A DNA stretch of 9,742 bases from Spirochaetales bacterium (GTDB lineage: Bacteria; Spirochaetota; Spirochaetia; Sphaerochaetales; Sphaerochaetaceae). The translations under genes were made by a program, and so were the position numbers. The stretch is from the NCBI GenBank assembly GCA_022771185.1, contig JALFCJ010000067.1:1-9742 (forward strand), read 5' to 3'. Of the stretch, positions 1-7,067 are shown piece by piece; the stretch's first letter is position 1, and each line of letters opens with the position of its first letter. The notes beneath the pieces were generated by a model. It saw only the letters and a list, made by a program, of their open reading frames with translations, was not told the origin of the DNA and made no database searches.

Positions 1-130
1 CACCCTTACCTTTCGGCGGTATACTTTCTGTTGCACTCTCTGTAGCATCACTGCTCCTGGCCGTTAGCCAGCACTGTGTCCTTTGGAGCCCGGACTTTCC
101 TCTATATTTCAAGCGATTACTTCGGGAACC
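1..130 (-). ncRNA. rnpB: RNase P RNA, 5' part (runs off the left edge)
   Basis: This is the catalytic RNA of ribonuclease P, which trims 5' leaders from precursor tRNAs. On the minus strand, 102-85 reads GAGGAAAGTCCGGGCTCC, the hallmark block near the 5' end of bacterial RNase P RNA. It is followed by GTGCAACAGAAAG and ACCGCCG (about 38-14) and by GGTAAGGGTG at the window edge, all conserved core elements in the expected order. The P3 region between about 120 and 103 is short compared with E. coli. The 5' end is estimated at 126-133 and is not exact. The gene starts only about 10-15 nt after the stop codon of the zinc-ribbon gene. The 3' half, including the P4 partner strand, lies outside the window. 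Confidence 0.95.
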
Positions 131-133
131 TGG

Positions 134-161
134 AAAATACAAATTAGAAATCCATATCCAA
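134..161 (-). promoter_or_regulatory. Possible rnpB promoter inside the upstream gene's 3' end
   Basis: On the minus strand TTGGAT (161-156) and TATTTT (139-134) are separated by 16 nt, placing a start near 127-128 where the RNase P RNA should begin. Both hexamers are imperfect and the region is AT-rich, so chance is a real alternative. Otherwise rnpB is cut out of a longer transcript. Confidence 0.3.
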
Positions 162-1013
162 ATCGGATCCTTCAAGGATTTCATCATTTTCTTCAGCAGT
201 TTCATCAATGTTATCATTAGACTTAATAACATTTTTTGCAGCATCAAAGTCATCGAAAATATAGTTCTTCTCTTCTTCTGCTGGAAGATCCTCTCTGTAA
301 TAGATCATTCTTGAGCAATATGGGCATGTATCGATATCTCCATTATGCTGCTTGATTCTAAGATCGATTACAAACTGCATTGGAAGAACTGTGTTACATC
401 CCATACAAACCTGACCATAGACAGGAACAAGACCTACACCACCCTTTTTCTTTGCAATGTTATAGAGCTTATTGAAATAATCATCAGAAACAGAATCACC
501 CTTGATGGATGCAATTTCTTCATCAATGAGTTCGATTCTCTTGTTGATCTCTTCAATCTTACCATCAACTTCCATTGATTCTTTATCATACTCAGTCTGA
601 AGATCATTGCAGTGCTCTGTCATTTCAGCGACACTCTTGCTGATTTCTTCAATCTCTTCTTTCTTAGATTTCTTAAGCTTTCTAAGTGTATTGAAATTTG
701 CTTCAGCATCAGCGTGTTCTTTTGTAAGAGCTTCAAACTCTCTCTGGGAAGAAGCGAACTCAAATCTTCTCTGGCATTCCTGAGATTTGGCAAAAGCATC
801 ATCGTATTGAATGGAGAGAGATTTTTCACTCTCGATAGCAGCTTCTAACTGTGCATTAAGATCCTCAAGTGCTGCCTTGGCCTTATTCAGTTCAGCTGTA
901 TCTCTACCCAGCTTCTCTGGAATAATCTCCTTCTGCTTCTCCTGATCCAGCTTCTCTGAAATCTTTTCCTGAAGTCTGATCAGGCAATCAAGCTTTGTAT
1001 TGTTTTCTGCCAT
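144..1013 (-). CDS. Coiled-coil protein with C4 zinc ribbon (CT398/CdsZ-like)
   Basis: A 289-residue protein. Residues about 10-170 are charged heptad-like sequence predicted to form a long coiled-coil hairpin. A four-cysteine zinc ribbon follows, with CxxC pairs at C203/C206 and C230/C233. The tail (about 244-289) is strongly acidic. This order matches the zf-RING_7 (C4-type zinc ribbon) family; the chlamydial member CT398/CdsZ has been linked to sigma-54 and to type III secretion, but the role in spirochaetes is unclear. The start is supported by TAGGAGA 7 nt upstream of ATG. The gene lies 59 nt after rpoD and immediately before rnpB, with no terminator visible on either side, so it probably belongs to the dnaG-rpoD transcript. 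A nucleic-acid or polymerase-associated role is only an inference from position. Confidence 0.85.
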   Translation of the reverse strand: MAENNTKLDCLIRLQEKISEKLDQEKQKEIIPEKLGRDTAELNKAKAALEDLNAQLEAAIESEKSLSIQYDDAFAKSQECQRRFEFASSQREFEALTKEHADAEANFNTLRKLKKSKKEEIEEISKSVAEMTEHCNDLQTEYDKESMEVDGKIEEINKRIELIDEEIASIKGDSVSDDYFNKLYNIAKKKGGVGLVPVYGQVCMGCNTVLPMQFVIDLRIKQHNGDIDTCPYCSRMIYYREDLPAEEEKNYIFDDFDAAKNVIKSNDNIDETAEENDEILEGSDLDMDF

Positions 1014-1072
1014 TTAATATTCTCCTACCAAAAAACCATGTTAACGGATTTTTCTATCTTTATCTACTCTAA

Positions 1073-3499
1073 TTAGTTCCAGTCCTTCAACTGTCTGCTT
1101 CTCTTTGGATGTCTCAAACGTCTGAGAGCCTTAGCTTCAATCTGTCTGATTCTTTCTCTTGTAACGTCGAAGTACAATCCGACTTCTTCAAGAGTGAGTG
1201 CATATCCATCATCCAGGCCAAATCTCATTCTCAAGACTTCCTGCTCTCTTTCAGGTAGACCGGAAAGAAGCTCCCTGATCTTATCCTGTAGAAGCTTATA
1301 AGCTGTCTGGTTTGCAGGGTTCTCAGCATCTTTGTCTTCAATGAAGTCGGAAAGTACTGAATCCTCCTCTTCACCTACAGGTGTCTCGAGACTTATAGGT
1401 TCTCTGGCAACACTCTTGACAGTCTTTACTTTGCTTTCCGGCCACTGCAATTCATCGGCAATTTCTTTGTCGGTGGGTTCCCTACCAAGAGACTGCATAA
1501 GTACTCTAGATACTCTTACAACCTTATTGATCTGCTCAATCATGTGTACAGGGACTCTTATTGTTCTTGCCTGGTCGGAGATACTACGTGTAATAGCCTG
1601 TCTGATCCACCAAGTAGCATATGTTGAGAACTTGAATCCTTTTGCATACTCAAACTTCTCAACTGCCTTAATAAGGCCTATATTTCCTTCCTGAACAAGA
1701 TCGAAGAACTGAAGCCCTCTATTTGTATATTTCTTTGCAATAGAGACTACAAGTCTAAGGTTAGCCTTTATAAGTCTGTCCTTAGCAAACTTGAGAATAC
1801 GTTGACCATACTGAATATTCTTAACATCCTCTATTACTTTGGATGTACTACATTCAAAGTCACTTTCGATAGTTCTAAGTTTCTTCTCTGTAAGTTGAAG
1901 ATCCTTGATAAGATCTTTTATAGTCTCCACATCAAGCCCAAGGTTCTCTTCAATCATCTGTGCTTTTGATCTTGTTGCAAGATCACGCCCAAGCTGACGC
2001 TGTTCACGAACAGAAGAGATATGAAGCTTAGATTCGATATCAGCCTTCTTTGCATTGCAAGCAATGATAGTATCTTTGGCTTTCACAAAAGTATCGGTAA
2101 GATCATCGATATCTTCTTGCTGAAGCTCAATAGAACTTATCCAGTCGATGACAGGAATATAGTTATTGCTTTCCAAGACTTCAATTTCTTTTTCAGCATC
2201 TTTAAATCTCTTTGCAAGAGCCTGGCCAATTGCAGTGTTCTCTTCTCTAAGCTTGTTATGGAACTTATTGATCTCTCTTTCAAGATCCTGAGGCTTCATA
2301 TCCTTGTGTTCTTCTCTGAACTTTGCATCACGCTCAGCAGCATCTCTTACAAGGGCGAGGTTTCTCTCCTCTTCTTCTTTCTTGATATCAATCTGAGCCT
2401 GTCTAAATTCATTAATGAGAGAACGACGAGAGCAATCTCTACACCATTCTATCCAAGCTTCTCTGGATTCAAAGTCAGTCCTCTTTTTTCCTTCGTATCT
2501 AGGACTCTTTTCATCTGGATGTCCACCAAGTCTATTTAACAGGTCTTCTCTCTTACGCATCAACTCCTGGTTCATTTCCGGGTCATCAGAAGAAAGAAGA
2601 ACTTTGCTCTTTAGTTCATTGTACTCAGCAATAGCCTTTGATACATCTTTACCTAGAGCATCCTTGTAGTTTGCGTTATATCTTTTCTGAATTGATAAGA
2701 ACTCTTTTATTTCTTCAGGGCTAAGAGTATCTTCGCTCTCTTCATCGATTTTTTTATTAATATTCTCGATGACTTTCGTGAAGAAGGAAATAAGAATACC
2801 AGATTCTCTTATTACAGAGTTAACAATCTGAGAGCCTTTCTCCATCTGTTTTGCAAGCTCTACTTCCTGTTCACCAGTAAGAAGTTTTTCGTTACCAATC
2901 TCTTTTAAGTAGAGTCTGATCGGGTCATCCTGACTTGTATCATATTTACTAGAGCTCTGATGAGATGAACGATGCTCAGATGTATGCTCGCTGAAAGAAG
3001 AAATATCAATGAATCTTTCACTGGTTTCAGCATCCTCATCTGTGCCTTTCCATTCATTCATGTTATCTTCAGCGTACTCTTCTTCCTCGTCTACATCGTC
3101 TTCATCTTCGTCTTCGTCATCGTCGCGTCTTTTCTTATCTTCGTCATCGCTGAAATCTACATCTTTCTCCAACTCATTCAAGTCGTCAGCTGTAGGTTCG
3201 TCATCATCAAAATCATCAAATTCATCGTCATCAAGAGAAAGAGGATCTTCTAAAGATACTTTTCCCTCAAGTTCTTCTTCTGTAGGCTCTTCTTCGTCAA
3301 AATCTGATCCATCTTCACTTTCAGTATAATGAACGTCAAATTCTTTTAGAGCTTCTATAATTTCATCATTTGTATAACTCTTACCTTCTTTATATGCTTT
3401 TTTTGCAGCAATAACGTCCACCAAGGAAACAAAGCCCTTGTCTTTCTCAAGCTTAATCAGACTAAGTAGCAGATCACTTCTTTTGATGTCTTCAGCCAT
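1073..3499 (-). CDS. rpoD: Primary RNA polymerase sigma factor (sigma-70, RpoD), enlarged
   Basis: This is the housekeeping sigma factor that directs core RNA polymerase to promoters. Visible domains: a region 1.1-like segment (about 1-58); a very acidic Asp/Glu linker (about 59-160); a Ser/His-rich stretch (168-185); region 1.2 (about 191-222, DPIRLYLKEIG); a long charged non-conserved region (about 223-565); region 2 (about 570-645, with LVQEGNIGLIKAVEKFE and STYATWWIRQAITR); region 3 (about 646-725); region 4 (about 736-805) with the -35-reading helix-turn-helix TLEEVGLYFDVTRERIRQIE at 769-788. At 808 residues it is far longer than E. coli RpoD (613) or B. subtilis SigA. The excess is in the acidic linker and the non-conserved region, while the DNA- and core-binding regions look intact. 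The ATG abuts the dnaG stop (TAAATG), with GAGGAA just upstream, indicating translational coupling. Confidence 0.97.
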   Translation of the reverse strand: MAEDIKRSDLLLSLIKLEKDKGFVSLVDVIAAKKAYKEGKSYTNDEIIEALKEFDVHYTESEDGSDFDEEEPTEEELEGKVSLEDPLSLDDDEFDDFDDDEPTADDLNELEKDVDFSDDEDKKRRDDDEDEDEDDVDEEEEYAEDNMNEWKGTDEDAETSERFIDISSFSEHTSEHRSSHQSSSKYDTSQDDPIRLYLKEIGNEKLLTGEQEVELAKQMEKGSQIVNSVIRESGILISFFTKVIENINKKIDEESEDTLSPEEIKEFLSIQKRYNANYKDALGKDVSKAIAEYNELKSKVLLSSDDPEMNQELMRKREDLLNRLGGHPDEKSPRYEGKKRTDFESREAWIEWCRDCSRRSLINEFRQAQIDIKKEEEERNLALVRDAAERDAKFREEHKDMKPQDLEREINKFHNKLREENTAIGQALAKRFKDAEKEIEVLESNNYIPVIDWISSIELQQEDIDDLTDTFVKAKDTIIACNAKKADIESKLHISSVREQRQLGRDLATRSKAQMIEENLGLDVETIKDLIKDLQLTEKKLRTIESDFECSTSKVIEDVKNIQYGQRILKFAKDRLIKANLRLVVSIAKKYTNRGLQFFDLVQEGNIGLIKAVEKFEYAKGFKFSTYATWWIRQAITRSISDQARTIRVPVHMIEQINKVVRVSRVLMQSLGREPTDKEIADELQWPESKVKTVKSVAREPISLETPVGEEEDSVLSDFIEDKDAENPANQTAYKLLQDKIRELLSGLPEREQEVLRMRFGLDDGYALTLEEVGLYFDVTRERIRQIEAKALRRLRHPKRSRQLKDWN

Positions 3500-5338
3500 T
3501 TATTCCTCACTATTCACTTTGACTAAGAGAAGTTTACTTCTCAATTCTCTTATTAATTTATCCAGCTTTACTTTTCTTTCCAATAGATCCTGAACCTCAT
3601 CAGGATCCAATGTGTTGCTAAGTTTAAGCTGAGTGGTCAATACATCCCTTTTCCTCTCCATGGATCTCAACCTGATTCTGTCTATTGCTTCATCCAAGGC
3701 TCCTTCTTGCATCTTGCCATATTCATCTAAGGCAAATGATGTGGAAACCATACTAATTAACTCAGGGTCATCCAGATATGTTAAGAAAAGTTCATTAGAT
3801 TCAACTCCATCACGCATGGCGTTTTCTATCGCCATATAAAGCTTTTGGGCATCCCTGTCTTCCAAGTCACCAAAGGAAAGCTTAGAACGATATGTTCTGA
3901 AAATCGATCTATGATTCGCCAGATAGAGCATGGCAAATAGATCAATAGAGATGTTTCTCTCTCTTTCCTTACTTACAGCTTCTTCTTTACCGCCTTCCAC
4001 ACTTCTAAGAGTGGTTCTGGCCTTGTTCAGATCCTCCTTAATGGTTTCGTCCGATACACCCAGTATTGTAGAAAGAGATAAAATATAACTGTCTCTTTCA
4101 ACTTCACTACTGCATCCGGCAAGATACTCGGAAAGTGACTTAAGAAAATCCACTTTTCCTCTGGCAGTCTTTATATCATAACGATTTAAGTTTGTTTGCA
4201 CAAGATAGTCAAAGCCAGAAACATAGGGTTCAAATTCGTTTTTTACTCCTTCCTCCCCATCTCTTTCCAATAGTTCTGAAGCATCTTTTGCAGTTGTAAG
4301 TTTATGTACCCTTTGTTCAAACCCATTTCTATTTAGAATCAACAAGGCCCTCTCTGTAGATTTCTGTCCAGCTGCATCGCTATCATAGAGAATATTGAAG
4401 ACTTGGTTATTTGGGTACCACTTCTTCATGTTTGTACACTGCTCGTTTGTAAATGATGTTCCAAGGGAAGCTATTGCACTTGTATATCCAGCCTGATGCA
4501 TTGAAACAACGTCAAAGTTACCTTCGCATAGTATCGGGCCAAACTTTCCTTCAGATATAGTGTTTTTTGCTTCATATAAGCCAAAGTAATTCTCTTTCTT
4601 TTGATAGATCTGTGTCTCTGGGCTATTTATATATTTCGGAGCTTTATCGTCTCCAGTAAGATCTCTACCAGAAAAAGCTATTGTTCTTCCTTGTCTATCG
4701 CGAATAGGAAACATTAATCTTCCTCTAAAGAGTGGCCATTTCTCTGACTTCTGGCTAAATAAGCCACTTTGTTTTAGAAAAGCGTCACTATACCCCTTGT
4801 TTATTAGAAAGTTATATAACCAGTCTTTATTGAGAGGTGCATAACCAAGCTGGAACTTTTCAATCATCTCCTGACTTACATTTCTTTTCGTTAAATACTC
4901 TCTAGCGTTCTCACCTTCTTTAGAACTAACTAGAAGATAATGAAAAGCATTTGAAAGACGAGAATATAAATCATAGAGATTCTCTTTTTCTTCTCGCTTC
5001 TTCTTTGCTTCGTCTTTGTTGTATGAAGAAGATGCTTCCTCCAGCTCTACTCCAGCTTTTTTTGCCAAAATCTCAACAGCAGTAGAAAAATCTACTCCTT
5101 CTTTTTTCATTATAAGAGAGAAAATATCACCAGACTCATGGCAACCAAAACAATAGAAAGTTCCTCTATTATCATCCAACTTGCAAGAAGGAGTGCGTTC
5201 ATTACCTCCTCCATGGAATGGACACTTGACCCACTTGGAGCCTCCCTTGTTTTCAATGAAGGCATAATTTTGCATCACGTCAGAAATAGTGACGCGACTT
5301 CTAATATTATCGATGGTTCTATCTGTAAAACGCGGCAT
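3500..5338 (-). CDS. dnaG: DNA primase
   Basis: DnaG makes the RNA primers for chromosome replication and works with the DnaB helicase at the fork. The 612-residue protein has the normal family length and order. The N-terminal CHC2 zinc finger uses C39, H42, C63 and C66. The catalytic core contains the RGRLMFPIRDRQGR block (206-218). The Toprim domain has the acidic metal ligands E272 (CEGNFDVV) and D319/D321 (YDSDAAG), equivalent by motif to E265, D309 and D311 in E. coli. The C-terminal part (about 460-612) is helical and divergent, as expected for the helicase-binding domain. ATG at 5338 is preceded by GGAG. It follows the YkgJ-type gene by 51 nt and is fused head-to-tail with rpoD (stop and start directly adjacent), so primase and sigma factor levels are probably linked. 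Confidence 0.97.
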   Translation of the reverse strand: MPRFTDRTIDNIRSRVTISDVMQNYAFIENKGGSKWVKCPFHGGGNERTPSCKLDDNRGTFYCFGCHESGDIFSLIMKKEGVDFSTAVEILAKKAGVELEEASSSYNKDEAKKKREEKENLYDLYSRLSNAFHYLLVSSKEGENAREYLTKRNVSQEMIEKFQLGYAPLNKDWLYNFLINKGYSDAFLKQSGLFSQKSEKWPLFRGRLMFPIRDRQGRTIAFSGRDLTGDDKAPKYINSPETQIYQKKENYFGLYEAKNTISEGKFGPILCEGNFDVVSMHQAGYTSAIASLGTSFTNEQCTNMKKWYPNNQVFNILYDSDAAGQKSTERALLILNRNGFEQRVHKLTTAKDASELLERDGEEGVKNEFEPYVSGFDYLVQTNLNRYDIKTARGKVDFLKSLSEYLAGCSSEVERDSYILSLSTILGVSDETIKEDLNKARTTLRSVEGGKEEAVSKERERNISIDLFAMLYLANHRSIFRTYRSKLSFGDLEDRDAQKLYMAIENAMRDGVESNELFLTYLDDPELISMVSTSFALDEYGKMQEGALDEAIDRIRLRSMERKRDVLTTQLKLSNTLDPDEVQDLLERKVKLDKLIRELRSKLLLVKVNSEE

Positions 5339-5353
5339 AAGACTCCATTATTA

Positions 5354-5381
5354 ATATATAGCAAAATATTTAGAAAACAAA
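5354..5381 (-). promoter_or_regulatory. Candidate promoter upstream of dnaG
   Basis: In the short spacer before dnaG the minus strand reads TTGTTT, about 16 nt of AT-rich spacer, then TATATT, just ahead of the ribosome binding site. It would drive dnaG-rpoD-zinc ribbon independently of the tRNA-Tyr unit. The leader would be very short and the whole spacer is AT-rich, so this is a weak call and the exact bases are approximate. Confidence 0.35.
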
Positions 5382-5389
5382 AGAAAATA

Positions 5390-5839
5390 TTAAAAAAGCT
5401 TCTTTTTTTTCATTTTGACATAAGGTATATTTTCTCTTCCCTTTTCAAGCAGTTCTTCTATAGTGTCCTTATTAATTATTGGTCCTTTTCCTATTCCAGG
5501 ACAGCTCCTTTTCTCACTCTCCCAGTTTTCTTTGCTTTCTACTATACTAGGCCAAAAGGGATAGGTTCTGCATTGCAACGGTCTACCTTCGTATATCGAA
5601 CAACCATTTTCACCTAGAAAAATACAATCATAGTTATCTTTTTCTTTTAAAGAAACCAAGTAATATAATCCATAGTCTACATCTCGAGTATATAGTGATA
5701 GAAATTCTTCAGTTGATACCCCCAAAACTCTGCTGGCATTTTCAATGTCTTTTTCAGAAAGAAAAACATATCCAGGCTCAGAAGAACAACAATACCTACA
5801 TCTCTGACACTGGAAGCAAAGGCCTGAATTATAGAACAT
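5390..5839 (-). CDS. YkgJ-family cysteine-cluster protein
   Basis: A 149-residue protein with the CxxCxxC..CC signature of the YkgJ/CxxCxxCC family: C8, C11, C14, C17 and C18. Further cysteines are at C72, C80, C90 and C113, including the family-typical CSIYEGRPLQCRTYPFWP segment (80-97). Nine cysteines in this arrangement suggest a bound metal, zinc or an Fe-S cluster; the biochemical function of the family is not settled. The tail is lysine-rich (KMKKKKLF). The frame stays open up to 5965, but that extension is the translated tRNA-Tyr gene. The real start is ATG at 5839, with GGGAG 6 nt upstream. That leader lies just past the tRNA terminator, leaving little room for a private promoter, so expression probably depends on read-through from tRNA-Tyr. 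Confidence 0.85.
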   Translation of the reverse strand: MFYNSGLCFQCQRCRYCCSSEPGYVFLSEKDIENASRVLGVSTEEFLSLYTRDVDYGLYYLVSLKEKDNYDCIFLGENGCSIYEGRPLQCRTYPFWPSIVESKENWESEKRSCPGIGKGPIINKDTIEELLEKGRENIPYVKMKKKKLF

Positions 5840-5850
5840 GATATACTCCC

Positions 5851-5877
5851 AAAATAAAAGCCTCCGTTTAAGGAGGC
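5851..5877 (-). terminator. Intrinsic terminator of tRNA-Tyr
   Basis: On the minus strand GCCTCC (5877-5872), a 6-nt loop TTAAAC, and GGAGGC (5865-5860) form a perfect 6-bp GC-rich stem followed by TTTTATTTT. It begins 4 nt after the mature tRNA 3' end. Its U-tract runs into the ribosome binding site region of the YkgJ-type gene, so it may also work as a partial terminator (attenuator) for that gene. Confidence 0.85.
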
Positions 5878-5881
5878 ATAT

Positions 5882-5963
5882 TGGAGAGAGAAGGATTCGG
5901 ACCTTCGAAGGCATAGCCAACAGATTTACAGTCTGCCCCCTTTGACCGCTCGGGAACCTCTCC
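5882..5963 (-). tRNA. tRNA-Tyr, anticodon GUA
   Basis: An 82-nt class II tRNA. The acceptor GGAGAGG pairs with TCTCTCC (one G-U at the base), with A as discriminator. The anticodon stem is GCAGA/TCTGT with loop CTGTAAA; the anticodon GTA occupies 5929-5927. The long variable arm contains GGC/GCC, as expected for bacterial tRNA-Tyr. The T arm is GAAGG-TCCGAAT-CCTTC. The 3' CCA is not encoded: the genomic sequence after the discriminator is ATATGCC, so a CCA-adding enzyme is required. The 5' leader of about 6-7 nt must be removed by RNase P, whose RNA gene is at the left end of this window. Confidence 0.96.
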
Positions 5964-5976
5964 AATCAACATGATT

Positions 5977-6006
5977 ATTAAACGAAAAAACTGATGGTTT
6001 AGTCAA
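5977..6006 (-). promoter_or_regulatory. tRNA-Tyr promoter
   Basis: On the minus strand TTGACT (6006-6001) and TTTAAT (5982-5977) are separated by 18 nt. The -10 box lies 13 nt upstream of the mature tRNA 5' end, giving a leader of about 6-7 nt. The -35 box has five of six consensus bases. The promoter sits directly downstream of the coaD terminator. Confidence 0.7.
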
Positions 6007-6015
6007 TAGAATTTT

Positions 6016-6050
6016 GAAAAAAAAGAAGCTTCTTTAGACTAGAAGCTTCT
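6016..6050 (-). terminator. Intrinsic terminator after coaD
   Basis: On the minus strand AGAAGCTTC (6050-6042) and GAAGCTTCT (6032-6024) form a 9-bp perfect stem, extendable by one A-T pair, around a 7-9 nt loop. Eight T follow (6024-6017). Each arm is itself nearly palindromic around AAGCTT. It ends the lipoprotein/zinc protein/coaD unit 24 nt after the coaD stop. Confidence 0.88.
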
Positions 6051-6074
6051 TATTTCTTCCTTGATAAAGATTTA

Positions 6075-6554
6075 TTAAGAAAAAAATCTTTCTTTAATAA
6101 CAGTAGCAAATGGTTTTGGAAGAAATTCTGTGACATCAACACCATATTTTATGAATTCTTTGATGCTTGAAGACCTTGTAGATATGTTTTCACGTGAGGC
6201 TGAAAAGTATATCGTCTCTATGTCTTTTTCAATAAACTTATTGTTTCTCTCCAGATCAGACTCATATCTAAAGTCTTCTTCATCTCTTAAACCTTTGATT
6301 ATCCATTTTGCCCCAAGATCTTTTGCATGTGACACTACCAGCCCCCTTACAAGGCATACTTCCACATTGACAATATCTTTTACGCTTTCTTTTACAAGCT
6401 CTAATCTCTCTTCCACTGTAAAAAGAGGAGTCTTACTGCTATTAATGCCTACTGCCACATAGACCTTGTCAAAGAGTTCAGAAGCTCTATTGACTATATC
6501 TAAATGGCCATTTGTCATTGGATCAAAAGAACCAGGAAAAACTGCAGTCTTCAC
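6075..6554 (-). CDS. coaD: Phosphopantetheine adenylyltransferase
   Basis: CoaD transfers AMP from ATP to 4'-phosphopantetheine, giving dephospho-CoA, the penultimate step of coenzyme A synthesis in the cytoplasm. At 159 residues it has the family's usual length. The nucleotidyltransferase motif GSFDPMTNGHLDI (8-20) includes H17 of the T/HxGH signature. K41, R90 in GLRDEEDFRYE, and the SSSIKEF segment (128-134, replacing the usual ISSSxVRE) are in their expected places, and GVDVTEFLP (138-146) matches the family's C-terminal block. The start is GTG at 6554, chosen because it gives the standard MKTAVFPGSF beginning and has AAGGAC about 8 nt upstream. That GTG overlaps the previous gene's stop as GTGA, so translation is coupled. 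A strong terminator follows. Confidence 0.96.
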   Translation of the reverse strand: MKTAVFPGSFDPMTNGHLDIVNRASELFDKVYVAVGINSSKTPLFTVEERLELVKESVKDIVNVEVCLVRGLVVSHAKDLGAKWIIKGLRDEEDFRYESDLERNNKFIEKDIETIYFSASRENISTRSSSIKEFIKYGVDVTEFLPKPFATVIKERFFS

Positions 6555-7060
6555 GCTTTTAGTCCTTCAATATAATTCTTCATTTTTAAAGAATCATCTT
6601 TGTTTTCTACTTCAATACGCTTCACAATGGTATATTTTCCATCTTCGCTCTTCTGACATACACCAAAAGTACCGGAACCAAGATAACTTATGGTCTGACC
6701 TTCTTCCAAAACTTCTTTTTCTTTTATAGAAGAAAGCATGCAGTCAAAATGTATATACTCACCATTTACTAAAAAAGAATCAGCAATCAAATCTATCTTT
6801 TCTCCGCAATATGGACAGACTGGATATGGTTCAGAAACGGACTTAGGCATTGGTACATCAAGTTGAGAATGATAAGAGCGTCTTAATGGAACTCCTGCAA
6901 CCTGAGATAGAGTGGAGAAGCCACTAATAGGAAGCTTCCCCTGTCTACCACCCTTCTTTGCCTTTTCACTCTTCAAAGGTTTTCCAGGCTTCTTTTGATT
7001 TCTCTGAGATGCTTGTTTAGAATTCTTTTTATTGAATTTTTTATTGTTTTGATTCTCCAT
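6551..7060 (-). CDS. Unrecognised basic protein with CxxC...HxxC zinc-binding motif
   Basis: A 169-residue protein I do not recognise. Residues 1-41 are low-complexity and very basic (Lys, Asn, Gln), probably disordered and able to bind nucleic acid or acidic partners. A putative zinc site follows: C82/C85 in CPYCGEKI and H104/C107 in HFDC. The C-terminal part (about 118-156) looks like a small beta-rich fold (YLGSGTFGVC, YTIVKRIEV). The upstream in-frame GTG at 7087 was rejected because ATG at 7060 has a TGAGGT ribosome binding site. That site includes the TGA stop of the preceding lipoprotein gene (7-nt gap). The last codon overlaps the coaD start as GTGA. The tight packing suggests co-expression with both neighbours but does not reveal the function. 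The CxxC-HxxC arrangement is plausible for zinc, though not proven. Confidence 0.75.
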   Translation of the reverse strand: MENQNNKKFNKKNSKQASQRNQKKPGKPLKSEKAKKGGRQGKLPISGFSTLSQVAGVPLRRSYHSQLDVPMPKSVSEPYPVCPYCGEKIDLIADSFLVNGEYIHFDCMLSSIKEKEVLEEGQTISYLGSGTFGVCQKSEDGKYTIVKRIEVENKDDSLKMKNYIEGLKA

Positions 7061-7067
7061 GATTACC

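Noticed and set aside
2021..2539. 172-residue plus-strand open frame
   Set aside because: It lies entirely within rpoD, antisense, with no ribosome binding site or domain; rpoD is unambiguous.
3009..3329. Poly-serine frame on the plus strand
   Set aside because: It is the antisense reading of the Asp/Glu codons in the rpoD acidic linker.
5391..5412. A/T-rich inverted repeat AAAAAAG-CTT-CTTTTTT near the YkgJ stop
   Set aside because: The stem is almost all A-T with a loop too small to be a reliable terminator, and it lies in lysine codons of the gene's 3' end.
5138..5617. 159-residue plus-strand open frame spanning the dnaG start
   Set aside because: It crosses two confident minus-strand genes and has no supporting features.
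5840..5965. N-terminal extension of the YkgJ-type frame beginning ERFPSGQRG
   Set aside because: It is a translation of the tRNA-Tyr gene, a well-known annotation artefact; ATG at 5839 has a proper ribosome binding site.
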